Assembly (NCBI GenBank): GCA_026027325.1
Contig: JAMSLZ010000006.1
Coordinates: 186,001-250,000, forward strand
Reading direction: 5' to 3'
Length of the DNA stretch: 64,000 nucleotides
Source of the DNA: Actinomucor elegans
Lineage: Eukaryota; Mucoromycota; Mucoromycetes; Mucorales; Mucoraceae
Shown here: positions 34,588 to 45,117 of the stretch, piece after piece
How positions within the stretch are numbered: the stretch's first letter is position 1
How the letters are laid out: each line of letters begins with the position of its first letter
Translations under genes and position numbers: made by a program
Notes under the pieces: model-generated
The model's input: the letters and a program-made list of their open reading frames with translations, nothing else
What the model was told of the DNA's origin: nothing
Database searches by the model: none

Positions 34588-35537
34588 TAACGTGTTTTTC
34601 CAGATTGCCTTGTGGCTTATGTGGGTGGATCTGTGTTTGATTTCCTACCTGCTGACGCCTAAACTGATTGCATCAAGGCTTCTTTCATATAAAAGTGTCC
34701 ATACACATAAAATCCAGTAAAAGAGCTAATACAGAGCTCGAAAGCCTCAAATGAGTTGAATACCATGTTATATTTCCTTTTAAAACCACAGAGTTTTCCA
34801 CATAAGGTATTGATATATGCTTGACTTGGTTTTTCGTCATCGTTCAAATTTTCATACGTAAAAAGAACACATTAAAAAATATGAATGCATGCTATAAAAT
34901 ACATCGAAAATATCTATATTATAATCATTCCTTTAAAATGGTATTTATACCATTAAAAAAGAAGGATGTAAGGATACAACTTTGCAATTTTTCTGGATTT
35001 TTACTGGATGTCGGGGATTGCACTAATGATTTCTTCAAGAGTTGCTCAGAATCCTTAACTACTATTACAGCTGAAGGATAGTCCTCGCTCAGGCTTAACA
35101 GCTATATATACTAGAATTTTGATTCAATAAGGCACAATAAATCTACTGTACATTAATAACTGACTGTGAATCGCATTTAATTTGTATTAGTAGAATTATA
35201 AAATTATAGATCATTCATCTGATCAGTAGATCTCAATTCGATGTATATTAATTGTAAGATGTTAATGTTGGAGTGCACGCAGTCATTATAGCTGAAAACA
35301 ATATTAAAAAAAAATGCATGTAATTAATCGATATACTTGTTGTTAAATTAATGCAAGAATAAAGCTGCGTTTATTTGAGTATGTAACAATAATTTGGAAA
35401 TGTAGATGCATGGGGAATCCGTTAATTCATACTAGTCTACGGTTATATAGTATATAGCTATAGAATTTGGTAGATTCTTGAAATTATTTCCTTATGCGAA
35501 CAAATATCAGTTGAAAGTATTAGTTGTATGTGTAGTA
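34588..35537. other. Intergenic left of the small secreted protein array
   Basis: A 62-codon minus-strand frame (34659-34847) is open but shows no domain or splice partner. The rest is AT-rich. Confidence 0.5.
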
Positions 35538-36088
35538 TTAATCAAAATGGACTGGCGTCATCATGGGTCTGAAGCTTTCACGGTTGGGAGGCCAGCACAA
35601 TGCATAGTAATTCTTAAGTCCTCCATGAAATGACAGACCCGCGCCCGCATCACAAGCCAGGCGATAAACCATATCATGATGATCAGCTTCGGGAAACTTG
35701 AACCGAACCTGAGGATATCATGACAAGACCATCAATAAAAAAGATTGTATAATATCAAAATACCTAAAGTTCTTATTGACTTACAACAAAGATCATGCGT
35801 GCTCTACTCAATTGGGATGGATTACAATGCGAATTGCTATAATGACAACACTCTTTTGCACCATTGTGAAGCGTCTTCCGGAAAGCACTAGAATTTGTAA
35901 TGTATTAATTATCGACATTTTACTAAAGGCGAGCACAGCATTTACTTGTCGTTGCCCATAAGTGGCTCGTCGTATATATTAAAGAAAGCACCCTCGACCA
36001 AGTTATTGTATATGCAAAAAGCTTGAATTTGAATACAGAAAAGAAGGGTTACTACCAATGGTATGGCATAGTACGACAAGTATCGCAT
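35538..36088 (-). CDS. Small secreted cysteine-rich protein, copy 1
   Basis: Three exons (35946-36088, 35785-35887, 35538-35708) give 138 residues. A signal peptide is evident (MRYLSYYAIPLVVTLLFCIQ, cut near IQA). The mature protein has six conserved cysteines: FCIYN, KECCHYSN, HCNPSQ, LACDAG and ALCWPPN. The start at 36088 is preferred over the in-frame ATG at 36124 because copies 2 and 4 begin at the same place and a TATA box sits 58 bp before it. Introns are in phase 2 and phase 0 at the same codons as in the other copies. I cannot place the family. Its role may be at the cell surface, in defence or in interaction with other organisms; that is inference from secretion and tandem duplication only. 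Confidence 0.8.
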
Positions 36089-36145
36089 GATCGTATTCCA
36101 AACGTTAATATTGAATTTATTCATGGCAAATGTTCGTATATTTCG

Positions 36146-36156
36146 CTTTATATATA
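36146..36156 (-). promoter_or_regulatory. TATA box of secreted-protein copy 1
   Basis: TATATATAAAG on the minus strand, 58 bp before the chosen ATG and only 22 bp before the upstream ATG. It therefore also decides the start. Copy 2 has the identical element at 37660-37670. Confidence 0.6.
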
Positions 36157-37071
36157 GTAAAGGTGCTCTATGTTTTCATTGTGTATAAAATAGAAGTAAC
36201 ATCAATTATATTTCTTTGTTATTTGATCAGATTGCAAAAGAAAGCACCACGCAACATCTTTCTAATAAGACGTTACCGCTAAACGTATACCTATTAAACG
36301 GTACTAGCTGTATTTATGATTATCCGAACATTACAACCCCTCGTTATAATTTGATACTTTACCTTATTTTATTTTAGGCCATTAAGTCAGCATTTACTGT
36401 ACTTTTAAATTGCTTTAATACCATCAACAACCATATAAAAATAAATTGTCAACACTACGTCTCGTACTGATCTGGATTTATACAGTATCTGATAGGAAAT
36501 CCTTGCCCAAAAAGAACGAGTACTTTTACTAACTCTAAATTTTATCTACAGTACAATGAGTATATCATTTTTATTAATAACAAATAAAGAATTATAGATA
36601 TATTTATGTTATAATATTTAATCATGCTAAAATATCTTGGGTAATTTCAGTCAAATGCCGCAAATGTTGAGAATAATATTCCTCTAATGTTCAAGTTCAA
36701 TTGCAAAATTTATAACCCCCGGAATGAACCAGTGAGAGAACTAGAGTACCGAGAAGTGGATATTAAAAGGAGTGAAAGAGTAAAGTCTTTAACCGGCTTC
36801 GTTACATAAGCATGCTATCCGAATAAAAAAAGAATATGATGTATATGTCTAGATAGTTACAAGTTAAAATAAATCTAGAGCTGCTCTTTACCATAGCTTA
36901 ATAAATGTATATGCTTTTTTTTTAATTGATCCCATCCACAATAATTACTTAAGTGTATACAAAAGCTTTTTATAGTCACTATGCATTAAACTGAGATTTA
37001 TTAGAATTTATTGTAACAATCAAGGACTTATTTTATTAAGTTTTATTTCAATTTTTTACCAGTTATTTAGG
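36157..37071. other. Intergenic between copies 1 and 2
   Basis: The part nearest copy 1 (to about 36280) resembles the region upstream of copy 2 and so belongs to the duplicated unit. The remainder is AT-rich with no gene. Confidence 0.5.
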
Positions 37072-37601
37072 TTAGTGTGGCATCAAACGAGTCCTAAAAC
37101 TAGGATGGCCATTGGGAGGCGTACACACTGCATAAAGATCTGAGAGTGTCCCATAAAATGCCAGAGCTCCACCTGCAGCGCAGCCTGCGCGATAAACTAG
37201 ACCAGGATGAGCTTGAGGGAATACAAACCGGACCTGTAGGTATCGAAGTAAAATTATAGATGAAAAGATTGTATAACGTCACGGTACGTGAAGATCATAT
37301 CGACTTACAACGAAGGATATAGCATCTATTTTTGATTGAGATGGGTTACAATCTTTATTGCTATAATGACAGCATTCCTTTGCGCCATTTTCAATTGACT
37401 TTCGGAAAGCACTATGGTTCGATATACATTAATCATATATCCATTTTTTAAAGAGTATAATAGTATTTACCTAGAAGAACCTCGTTCATCATGTATATTA
37501 AATTTACCTTCTTCTAAATAATTGTATATACAATATGCTTGGGTTTGAATACAGAAGAGAAGAACTGCTGGCAATAGTAACGTGTAAAAAAAGTATCGCA
37601 T
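37072..37601 (-). CDS. Small secreted cysteine-rich protein, copy 2
   Basis: Three exons (37471-37601, 37309-37411, 37072-37233) give 131 residues. Signal peptide MRYFFYTLLLPAVLLFCIQT is followed by the mature part: YCIYNYLEEGKFNIHDE, SAFRKSIENGAKECCHYSNK, DCNPSQ, FVVRFVFPQAH, AGCAAGGALAFYGTLS and YAVCTPPN. All six cysteines are kept. Exon 2 has the same length (103 nt) as in copy 1, and both introns are at the same codons. It is the best match to copy 1 and probably the best member for defining the family. Function unknown. Confidence 0.82.
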
Positions 37602-37659
37602 GATTGTACGGAAGTTACTATGTATCCAACTTATATACTGCAAACACTCATATAACTAA

Positions 37660-37670
37660 CTTTATATATA
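37660..37670 (-). promoter_or_regulatory. TATA box of secreted-protein copy 2
   Basis: TATATATAAAG on the minus strand, 59 bp before the ATG, matching copy 1 in sequence and distance. Confidence 0.6.
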
Positions 37671-38300
37671 ACAAAAGTGCTTTTTGTTTTCATTATTCAT
37701 GGAATCAAAGTATTAATAATCATATTTCTTTATTAATTGATTAAGCTGTGAAAGAAAACACAATACAGCACATCCTAACCAGTTGTTGACATTAAGTTTT
37801 AGTGTGTCGAGTCGCATCACTTGTTTTTAAAATGAACAGAGTTTATAAATCTATAAACCTCTCGACTGGTCTCGGTTTAATATCATATCTGACAAGTATT
37901 CTATGCTCAGAATAAGCCACTACATCTAGTGTAGCATTTACTTAACCGTAATACGAATAGTATATTACTCGATCTAATAGAGTTCGGCTCAATTGACAAC
38001 AGTTGTAAAAAGCTTAGTTTATCTGTACCTTGTGTAAGTATAGTATATCAGATCAATAGAAACAAAGAGAATACATAATTAATGCATTAATCAAACTATA
38101 GTATAAAAGTAATCTCCCGTTTATTTGAACTTGTGATAGTCTAGGAATGTAGACACAAAGACACACAATCAATTCATATCAGTGCGCTGTAACATAATAC
38201 ATATCTGGGCGAGATGCTTTTTATTAGGAAATTGTCATCTCTATATACGATTTAAAACACTTTGGGGTTATGCATAAATATCATTTGGTTGGTAATGAGA
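37671..38300. other. Intergenic between copies 2 and 3
   Basis: Upstream region of copy 2 (duplicated promoter unit to about 37790) followed by a dispersed-repeat copy (about 37861-37932). No gene. Confidence 0.5.
37861..37932 (+). repeat. Dispersed short repeat, copy f
   Basis: CTCGACTGGTCTCGGTTTAA, ATATCATATCTGACAAGTAT, TCTATGCTCAGAATAAGCCA and CTACATCTAGT: the full block order of the family. Confidence 0.5.
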
Positions 38301-38816
38301 TCAGATGGGCCGGAAATTTTCGATGGCATAGAAATTTGAAAGCGACACATAAAATCCCAAAGCCTCACTCACAGTACATTCCATATAGTAAGCTAAAGCG
38401 GAGCGAGATTCAGAAAACTTGAACCGTGCTTGTGAATACCAAGGTAATTTAAGATTGTTAATTTAAGGTTGTATAATGTTCAATAAGCCTCAAGACCATA
38501 TCAGCTTACAGCGAAAAATACATGTTCTGTTTTCAATTGAGATGGATTGGAGTCTTTATTATTGCAATAATAGTATTCTTTTTCGCCAACATGTGTTGGC
38601 TTTTGGAAAGCTCTATGGTTTTTTTTCATGTACCATTATAGATCGCGCCCTTAAAAAAACAACTATAGCGTTTACCTATCATTTTCAAGGCCTTTGCCAT
38701 TGTACATACTAAAAAACACTTTGGTCTAAAGTATGGTATACACAAAAGACTTGAAGATTGATGCAGAAAAGAAAGATTGAAACCAAGAGCATAGAGTAAT
38801 AGGAAAAGTATTGTAT
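38301..38816 (-). pseudogene. Small secreted cysteine-rich protein, copy 3 (decayed)
   Basis: Collinear with copies 1, 2 and 4 over all three exons, but dead. The start codon is ATA (38814-38816) where the others have ATG. Exon 1 runs into TAG and TGA stops after the signal peptide and CVYHTLDQSVF. In exon 2 the paired cysteines are Tyr-Tyr (KEYYYCNNKDSNPSQ) and the next Cys is Ser. Exon 3 keeps ARFKFSESRS and LGFYVSLSNFYA but has lost the final Cys. The start loss and both CC changes are G-to-A transitions; other changes are not, so mutation bias of the RIP kind is not supported. Confidence 0.8.
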
Positions 38817-39216
38817 GATCGTTTCTGAGGCGTTATTATTTATCTAATTTATTTACTGCAAATTCTTATTGCTTATAACAGGAATGCTCTTTTTTTTTCA
38901 ATATGTACAAAGCTAGGGAGTGACAATGAAAAGCGCCACATAGCTTTAACAGGACGTTAGCATTAAATTTTTATGTATTAAGTCGTATCGTCTGCTTTTC
39001 TTTGTTGCCATCCGAAAGAAAGGTAAAGTTGAGGCGATTTTACTGATTTTTATACTAACGTTATTCCTGCTGATATTCTTATCAGTCTAAAGGACATACG
39101 GAGTTATATTGTGTGCTTAGCCAGCTTTCAATTTGGTAGATAGTATCCAAGGTATCGAAAAGTTTTTGCGAAATTCTTATGGTAGCAAATACTAACGTTA
39201 AGCTCTAGTAACTCGA
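38817..39216. other. Intergenic between copy 3 and the LINE remnant
   Basis: Contains the decayed promoter of copy 3 (a TTATAAG-like element near 38873-38880 and a T-run) and no gene. Confidence 0.5.
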
Positions 39217-39576
39217 TCACCCAGGAAGCATCTTTTTGATATTCAGTAAAAAAGTTTTAGACTTGTTTATGTTGAATTTTTCGCTGAAAGCGGCTTCATA
39301 TTGCTGTATATAAACCTGTAGGGATTGGAAACTGTTTTGGACTTGTAACAGTACACATATATCATCAGTGTAAGCAAGGAATATGAGACTAGGTTTATTG
39401 TCTTCTAACAGAATTGAAAGAGACATATATCCTCTGAGCTGCTGATCTAGGAGAAGAGAAATGAAGAAAGGTTCCAATGCAGGATTAGACATTAAAGGTG
39501 ACAGTGGATTACCTTGACTTAGACTTCTTTCTTGACTGAGGTCTTGCTGTATCGTATAATACAGACAAGAATTCAC
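39217..39576 (-). mobile_element. LINE-type reverse transcriptase fragment
   Basis: A 119-residue frame matches the palm of non-LTR reverse transcriptases: SQGNPLSPLMSNPALEPFF (the usual QGDPLSPLLFNLALEPL block), then LIFLAYTDDICVLL with YTDD in place of YADD, then a helix ending FNINKSKTFLL. Coding traces continue in shifted frames to about 39650, with stops. The ends, endonuclease and tail are missing, so this is a dead fragment. It lies between copies 3 and 4 of the secreted-protein array, on the same strand. Confidence 0.8.
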
Positions 39577-39700
39577 CTAGCAAAATTCATATGAAGATTA
39601 TACACGAAATCAGTCAGCTTCTCTTGCAGGCTAATATTTTCCTTATTTTCTGTGTAGTACTGGGTGGATTTTTAGTAGTAATATTGTCACTATGAGTTTA

Positions 39701-40236
39701 TTATATTATCAAAGGAGCATCGTAGCTTGGGCCGTCGGGAGGTGAACATATCCCGTAATAATGGCTAGATGATCCATAAAGTGCCAAGGATCCTCCTGCG
39801 GGACAGCCTATACCAAAAACTCGTGAAGGAGATTCATTGAACTTCAATTGGATCTGTACGTCATTTGAGATTAATATAAAACAATGTATCAAAGATGTAT
39901 TACATTCAAGTTACGGACTTACACCGAATATTTTTTCAGTTGTTTTGGATTGGGAAGGGTTGCATTGTTTATTTTGGTAATGACAGCATTCTTTTGCACC
40001 TTTATATTCAAGTTTCTTATGAAAAGCACTATAGTTTGGCACATAAGCAGCTATTAATAATGATGAACCATGTTTGTAAACTAGTACAGCACAACATACT
40101 AGGACTTGGCAACTGTAGAATCATATATAATGAAACTACCGCCATCGTCTAAGAAATTGTATATACAGAATGCTTGAATTCCTACACATAGATGAAGGAT
40201 TATTGCCAGGATAATCCTGTGGAGGAATAGTCGCAT
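39701..40236 (-). CDS. Small secreted cysteine-rich protein, copy 4
   Basis: Three exons (40100-40236, 39923-40028, 39701-39853) give 131 residues. Signal peptide MRLFLHRIILAIILHLCVGI, cut near IQA. The mature part has FCIYNFLDDGGSF, YAFHKKLEYKGAKECCHYQN, QCNPSQSK, a divergent FGIQLKFNESPS segment, GIGCPAGGSLALYGSSS and GICSPPDGP. The six cysteines are conserved although the rest has diverged more than copies 1 and 2. The first donor is GTATGT within CCTAGTATG, which avoids the apparent TAG. Exon 2 is 3 nt longer than in copies 1 and 2, adding one residue. Function unknown. Confidence 0.8.
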
Positions 40237-40290
40237 AATAATTATTCAAGAGGCTATTTTTTATCTTTCTTGAGGGCTTCAAGACTGAGA

Positions 40291-40309
40291 TTTATATTAT
40301 ATACTTTAT
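40291..40309 (-). promoter_or_regulatory. TATA-like element of secreted-protein copy 4
   Basis: The minus-strand A/T box TATAAAGTATATAATATAA starts about 55-73 bp before the ATG, close to the spacing in copies 1 and 2. Confidence 0.45.
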
Positions 40310-43156
40310 AAAATCAGACAACTAATATATATTCTTTGTCAATTTGATTGTGTCGTAAATGAAAACACTGTCAATCAAATATGAAAAAATTAATTACAGA
40401 ATGAATCCGTTGTTTGTACTGCATTTTCTCTTTATGATTGTTTAAAAAAGAAGGCATAACTCTATGGTTTTCTGAATAATATCGTTATTTGTTTTTCAAT
40501 ATCTATTATTGCTAGCCTCCGAAGTAGAGGTAGGAAGGAGTTGATGTACGACTCGTTCTAATTTAGCAATACTATCAGAAGAAGAAGAAGATATGGATAG
40601 TTAGTTTGACATCAGCCTAGTAATTATGTACCGCTTTGTTCTCCTAAAACATATATATTATTATGCATCTGATTTCCATTGCATGCGTGTTATTTTTTAA
40701 CTTACTCATGATTTGTTTTAAAAGTAAAATCTCTAACCAGATAAATGCTTGGTTTTCTGAAAACGTATAGATAAATATGTGTTATATCAAATAAATCTAT
40801 TGTCTTTACATTACACCAGCTTCAGGCGGCGCTAAACAGGCTTAACAAAGCTTCATTTTATTGTTCACTTGTATAGCCGTGGGCTCTCTTGGTCAGTACG
40901 CGAGCTTCTTTACCATAGCAAAAGAAAAATAATAAAAATAAAATAAATAAAAGAAACACAAACTTTGAACAGCTGTTAATTGTGCCACGCTTAATTCTTG
41001 TTGTACTTTTCTGGCTTAATTATTAAACATGGTTTTCTTGCTTGCTATTATATTATAAAAATTATCAACGTAAATGTTCAACCATCAAAAACAAAGTTGC
41101 ATTGTTCTGCACTGTTTTAAATGCCGCCAAAAAGCATAGCAAAGATATATTATTATGCTACTGTCATTATAATCCTTATAGGTGATTGGTGTTTTGACAA
41201 GAAAGCTTTAGTTCACTCAGAGGCAGAAAATGTTTTTAGTTTGAACTATAATGATGCAAATGTTTTCAATATACAAAAAGTAGGTCAATGAAGTTTTGTA
41301 TAGAATTGAATCTAGTATCTAATAATGGTAGATGAAGAATAATATTATTCTTATATCATTCTTGCGGTATTTTATGTTATAATAAATTTCAGCCCTAAGT
41401 GTAAAGAAAAAAAAAAGAAAAAAAAATTACCCGTTTTAAACATCTCCACATTTTTCGACCAATTTTCAATTTGATGTCGCATTTGATGATTGCTACATAT
41501 CCAGAATGAAACCTTATATACTATTACTATTACTAGACTAGAATTCAAACAGGATTTTATACTTTAGAGTATGCGCTGTAAATTACATATATGATCATAG
41601 ATCTGTAGATCCTTTGGCCAATGTTGGTCAAATTTCCCATTAGGTAAATTCTATTTAGAAACATGGAATTGTTTCTACTTTAATGTCGAATATGATTAGT
41701 ATTGTATGCTCATTAAAGTGGGCTGCTACATCTACTACAGCATCAAATGTGTTTCCTGAGGACTTGTTCAAAAGGAAAAATGGATCTATTTATTACTCCT
41801 CTCCTCTTGAATAAATAATCTCTGGATATATCCTTATTTGCTTGCAGAAGGCGTGCATTTATTAAACGATCGCTTTTTTTTAAATGCTTGAATAATCAAG
41901 TGGAAACTGGCTGATCAGTCTGAAGGACTAGGCAAACTAATTAGTCAAGCGGTCGCGCCCTTCAAAATGGAGCGATCCCTTTCGACTTAGTACCTGGAAA
42001 TGTGTAACCATTCCACAATGAGCGGAATAAACCGTAAAACAAGTTAGTCACAAGGTGCTTAATGTTCATTCATCCTCGGATAACTTTATTTTTATTTTAC
42101 TAAAGAAAAAACCGTATTTTGCAATGCTCGATCACCAGTATCCAATTTAACAATAATTGAGAGAGTGCCCTATTGGTTTGCCTAGAATGATTTAATATTC
42201 AAATATACAAGATATCTCTGCTATAGAAATGATGCATCATATACTAATGCGGTTTCACTTCTTTAGAGTTGCCGTTATCCATATTCATTCAAAGGGATTG
42301 AGTGTTCTGCAAACTGAAATTGATCTCAGTAACAACAAAAAAAAAGAGACCAAAGCGCTTATCTTACTTTGCAAATCGATCATAATTCGTCATTATATGA
42401 TATAATGCATACTAGGATGAACCGAGAATGTGTATATGCCTCATTGTAAAGTGTGTATATCGCGCTTTTTCTGTAAAATAAGCACATTATATTGAAAAGA
42501 TGTCCAGAGATAATTCCCTCGAGATATATACCTCGTCTTCACCTTTTATATAAAATGATCGAAACCTACCCTTTTGACAATTTTGCCTTTTGTTTCAGAT
42601 AAGAAACTTATCCTTATCAAGCTTGTACCTATAATAGGTATATGATTGGTTAAAGTAAAGTTTTGAAGCATGTAATCTATATATATAAAAAAAACTCGCC
42701 TGAATAAGCTGGCCGTGGAAAAAGGGATCCTCGTCTGTTTGACGGAGCACAGGCTTACGGGAAAACTCAATTCTGATGTAACATACACCTATTCTCGAAA
42801 ACTAAGACTCCATACATGATTAATTAGCACTCGAATGATCGAGGTCTGGCTAAAAGAAGAGCCTAGAAATCTTTTTTAAAAAAAGAAGCTTTGGCCAATT
42901 TATTAAAGACATTATCTTGGCTAGGCTGTGATTTCTGATACATCATCTTCATATGTGTTCTATCTGAACCAGTGACGAATGAGCGAAAAAAAAAGACAAA
43001 AGGTATTACTATAACAAGTATTTCTATGATCGGTATTTCAACAAGCTCAAGACGCTTAAAGCGTTTTTTTTTTCATATTTTGCGTTTTATCTCTTCTTTC
43101 CTCTATTTACAAACATATACGCAAATAGCACACTTACCTATATAGATATATAAAAA
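40310..43156. other. Gene-poor stretch
   Basis: No gene is supported. Two dispersed-repeat copies are present (about 41468-41513 and 41681-41739). The 80-codon minus frame near 42546-42788 has no domain. From about 43060 it becomes the CT-rich leader of the GATA gene. Confidence 0.55.
41681..41739 (+). repeat. Dispersed short repeat, copy g (partial)
   Basis: TAATGTCGAATATGATTAGT, ATTGTATGCTCATTAAAGTG and GGCTGCTACATCTAC keep the second half of the family block order. A shorter trace lies at about 41468-41513 (TTGATGTCGCATTTGATGAT, then CCAGAATGAAACC). Confidence 0.45.
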
Positions 43157-44738
43157 ATGTTACCAGAAACTAGAAGGAAACCATCTACATCGGCAACTAC
43201 TCGCATGGCAGACCAAGTATTGTCGTGTAGCCTATTCGATCAGCCAATGGAGAACTCTGCTGATCAAGCTGATAAAGACAAGAAAAAAGATCCATTATCA
43301 AGTCAAGTTTGGAGAATGTACACTAAGGCAAAAGATACTCTACCTAATGGCTCAAGACTAGAAAATCTGACTTGGCGTATGATGGCTATGACTTTAAAGA
43401 AGGATATATCGGACCCCACGGATTCGGCACCTGAAAAGAAAGATCCAGTTGTCTCTAAATCACCACCAATGGTATACCTTGAATTGCACGACACATCTTC
43501 ATCAAACCCTATTTACTTACTATTTGCCGTAGGTCATTCAAAACGAAGCAAAAACCAATAGCATCAATATTCCTGCCAATTTTAATGATGATCATAATGA
43601 ATGTACCGCTTCATTCTTGAATACGCCCTCCTATCATTCGCCTTCATCTACCTTTTTCTTTGGCAACGATCCTCCTACCACCACTACATCAAATAATATG
43701 GGAGCAATGAGTTTTGAAGATATGCTGGGCATATATTATAACCCTTCAGCTACAAACGATGGCCAAATGATAGACATGATTTCCTCTAGTGCGCCGTCCG
43801 TCCATACTTTTCATCAAACCCCATTCCAACAGCAAACGTATGCTGATTCTCCATCTTCCTCTGCTTCTTCTGTCGAAGAAGAATTACCTGCTGCCATTCC
43901 ATATACGCAAAAACAATCACAAAAACCTCAACAGAACGGTTTAACTGAATGCTCAAACTGTTCTACCAAAACTACACCATTATGGCGAAGAGACCCTGCA
44001 GGCAACCCACTTTGCAATGCCTGTGGCCTATTTCTGAAACTTCATGGCGTCGTTCGGCCACTTAGCTTGAAGACTGACGTGATCAAAAAGAGAAACAGAA
44101 ATGCTGGTGGAAATACAAACGGCGGAGCTCAACCTAAAAAAGAGCACCAACCCATACTATCTACTTCTCTTCCTAATACTACTCGTATTCAAGCTATACC
44201 TACCCGTCCTTCTCAATCTATAAGCAAGCGTCAGCGCCGCAGTTTTCAAGCTCAAAACGAACAATCGCTATCAAGCTCTGTACCAAATGCAGATCTTACT
44301 TTAGGAGCCAATATGTTTGGTAGCTCATTACCTTCTTCACTTCATACGCCTACTATCCATAATACCATGTCTTCATCCTATTTCAATTTCACACCCTCTT
44401 CTTCCATGATTTCTTCGTCACCACCGCCTCCGCCTGGTCTTGTACATTCATCATCAAATTCTTCATTAGCAAGTCTGAGTCACCATCCGGCTCAGCAGCA
44501 ACAAGGCGATGTCTATTCGATACTGGAAAATATCGGTGTCCAATTGAATAATCTACCGCCTGAATTACTGCCCTTGATTGCTTCTGCTGCTAATTATCAA
44601 GCAATAACTGCTCAGCAGCAAGCTGTGGTGAATAGTAAATCACCTGAAGAACTAATATATCTTCAACAGCAGCAGCAACATCAATCAACTAATACGAACG
44701 ATCTACCCTTGGATCATACTACTACACATTTTTTTTAA
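43157..44738 (+). CDS. GATA zinc-finger transcription factor, AreA/Nit2-like
   Basis: Two exons (43157-43471, 43533-44738), with a 61-nt intron, give 506 residues. Near residues 50-80 is the AreA-type N-terminal motif ([20 protein letters not shown], then [12 protein letters not shown]). The single fungal GATA finger follows near residue 250: [19 protein letters not shown] then [20 protein letters not shown], a CX2CX17CX2C layout, and a basic tail ([11 protein letters not shown]). The remainder is Ser/Gln/Pro-rich. AreA/Nit2/Gaf1 factors switch on genes for poor nitrogen sources, and the pairing of both domains supports that reading. The stop is 13 bp from the stop of the convergent Snapin-like gene. 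A CT-rich tract precedes the ATG. Confidence 0.9.
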
Positions 44739-44751
44739 AATAAAGCCTTTA

Positions 44752-45117
44752 TTATTCTGCATTATTACTGGGATTATTGATGGATTCAAGTTCTTTTTCC
44801 ATTCTTTGCACTCTTTCATTTGTTTTCATCATCATTTTATTGGTTGATATCAATCTCTTTTTTGCATCTAGCAATTTTTCTAGGCTTGATTGCAGCTTGG
44901 GCGGTTCTGCTATATCTCTAAAAAGTTCTAGTTCTAATATCGAGTTAGTGCAGTTTATGAGTTTTGTAGGTGATTTTACTATACCTGCAACTAATCGCTC
45001 AATCTCTTTTCCTAATTCAGCTTGACTCTTTTGAACAGACATCATGGCTTTGTCTATCTCGAGCACCGCAGGCCCTAGTATCGAGTTGAATCCTTGTGCT
45101 AATGGTATTTCATTCAT
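44752..45117 (-). CDS. Snapin-like BLOC-1 subunit
   Basis: Two exons (44985-45117, 44752-44933), with a 51-nt intron, give 104 residues. The helices LAQGFNSILGPAVLEIDKAM, SVQKSQAELGKEIERLVAEL and LEKLLDAKKRLISTNKMMM, ending ERVQRMEKELESI, follow the Snapin/Snn1 pattern, where S/ESQxxLxxxIxxL and LLxAxxRLxxxN are characteristic. BLOC-1 acts in endosomal sorting and SNARE-related traffic. The start at 45117 (MNEIPLAQG) is chosen because the upstream part of the frame begins with TTG and lacks helix propensity. It is short, so the call rests on pattern rather than a hallmark motif. Its stop faces the GATA factor stop 13 bp away. Confidence 0.65.
   Translation of the reverse strand: MNEIPLAQGFNSILGPAVLEIDKAMMSVQKSQAELGKEIERLVAGIVKSPTKLINCTNSILELELFRDIAEPPKLQSSLEKLLDAKKRLISTNKMMMKTNERVQRMEKELESINNPSNNAE

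Noticed and set aside
34659..34847. 62-codon minus-strand frame next to the secreted-protein array
   Set aside because: No signal peptide, no cysteine pattern like the array, no recognisable family.
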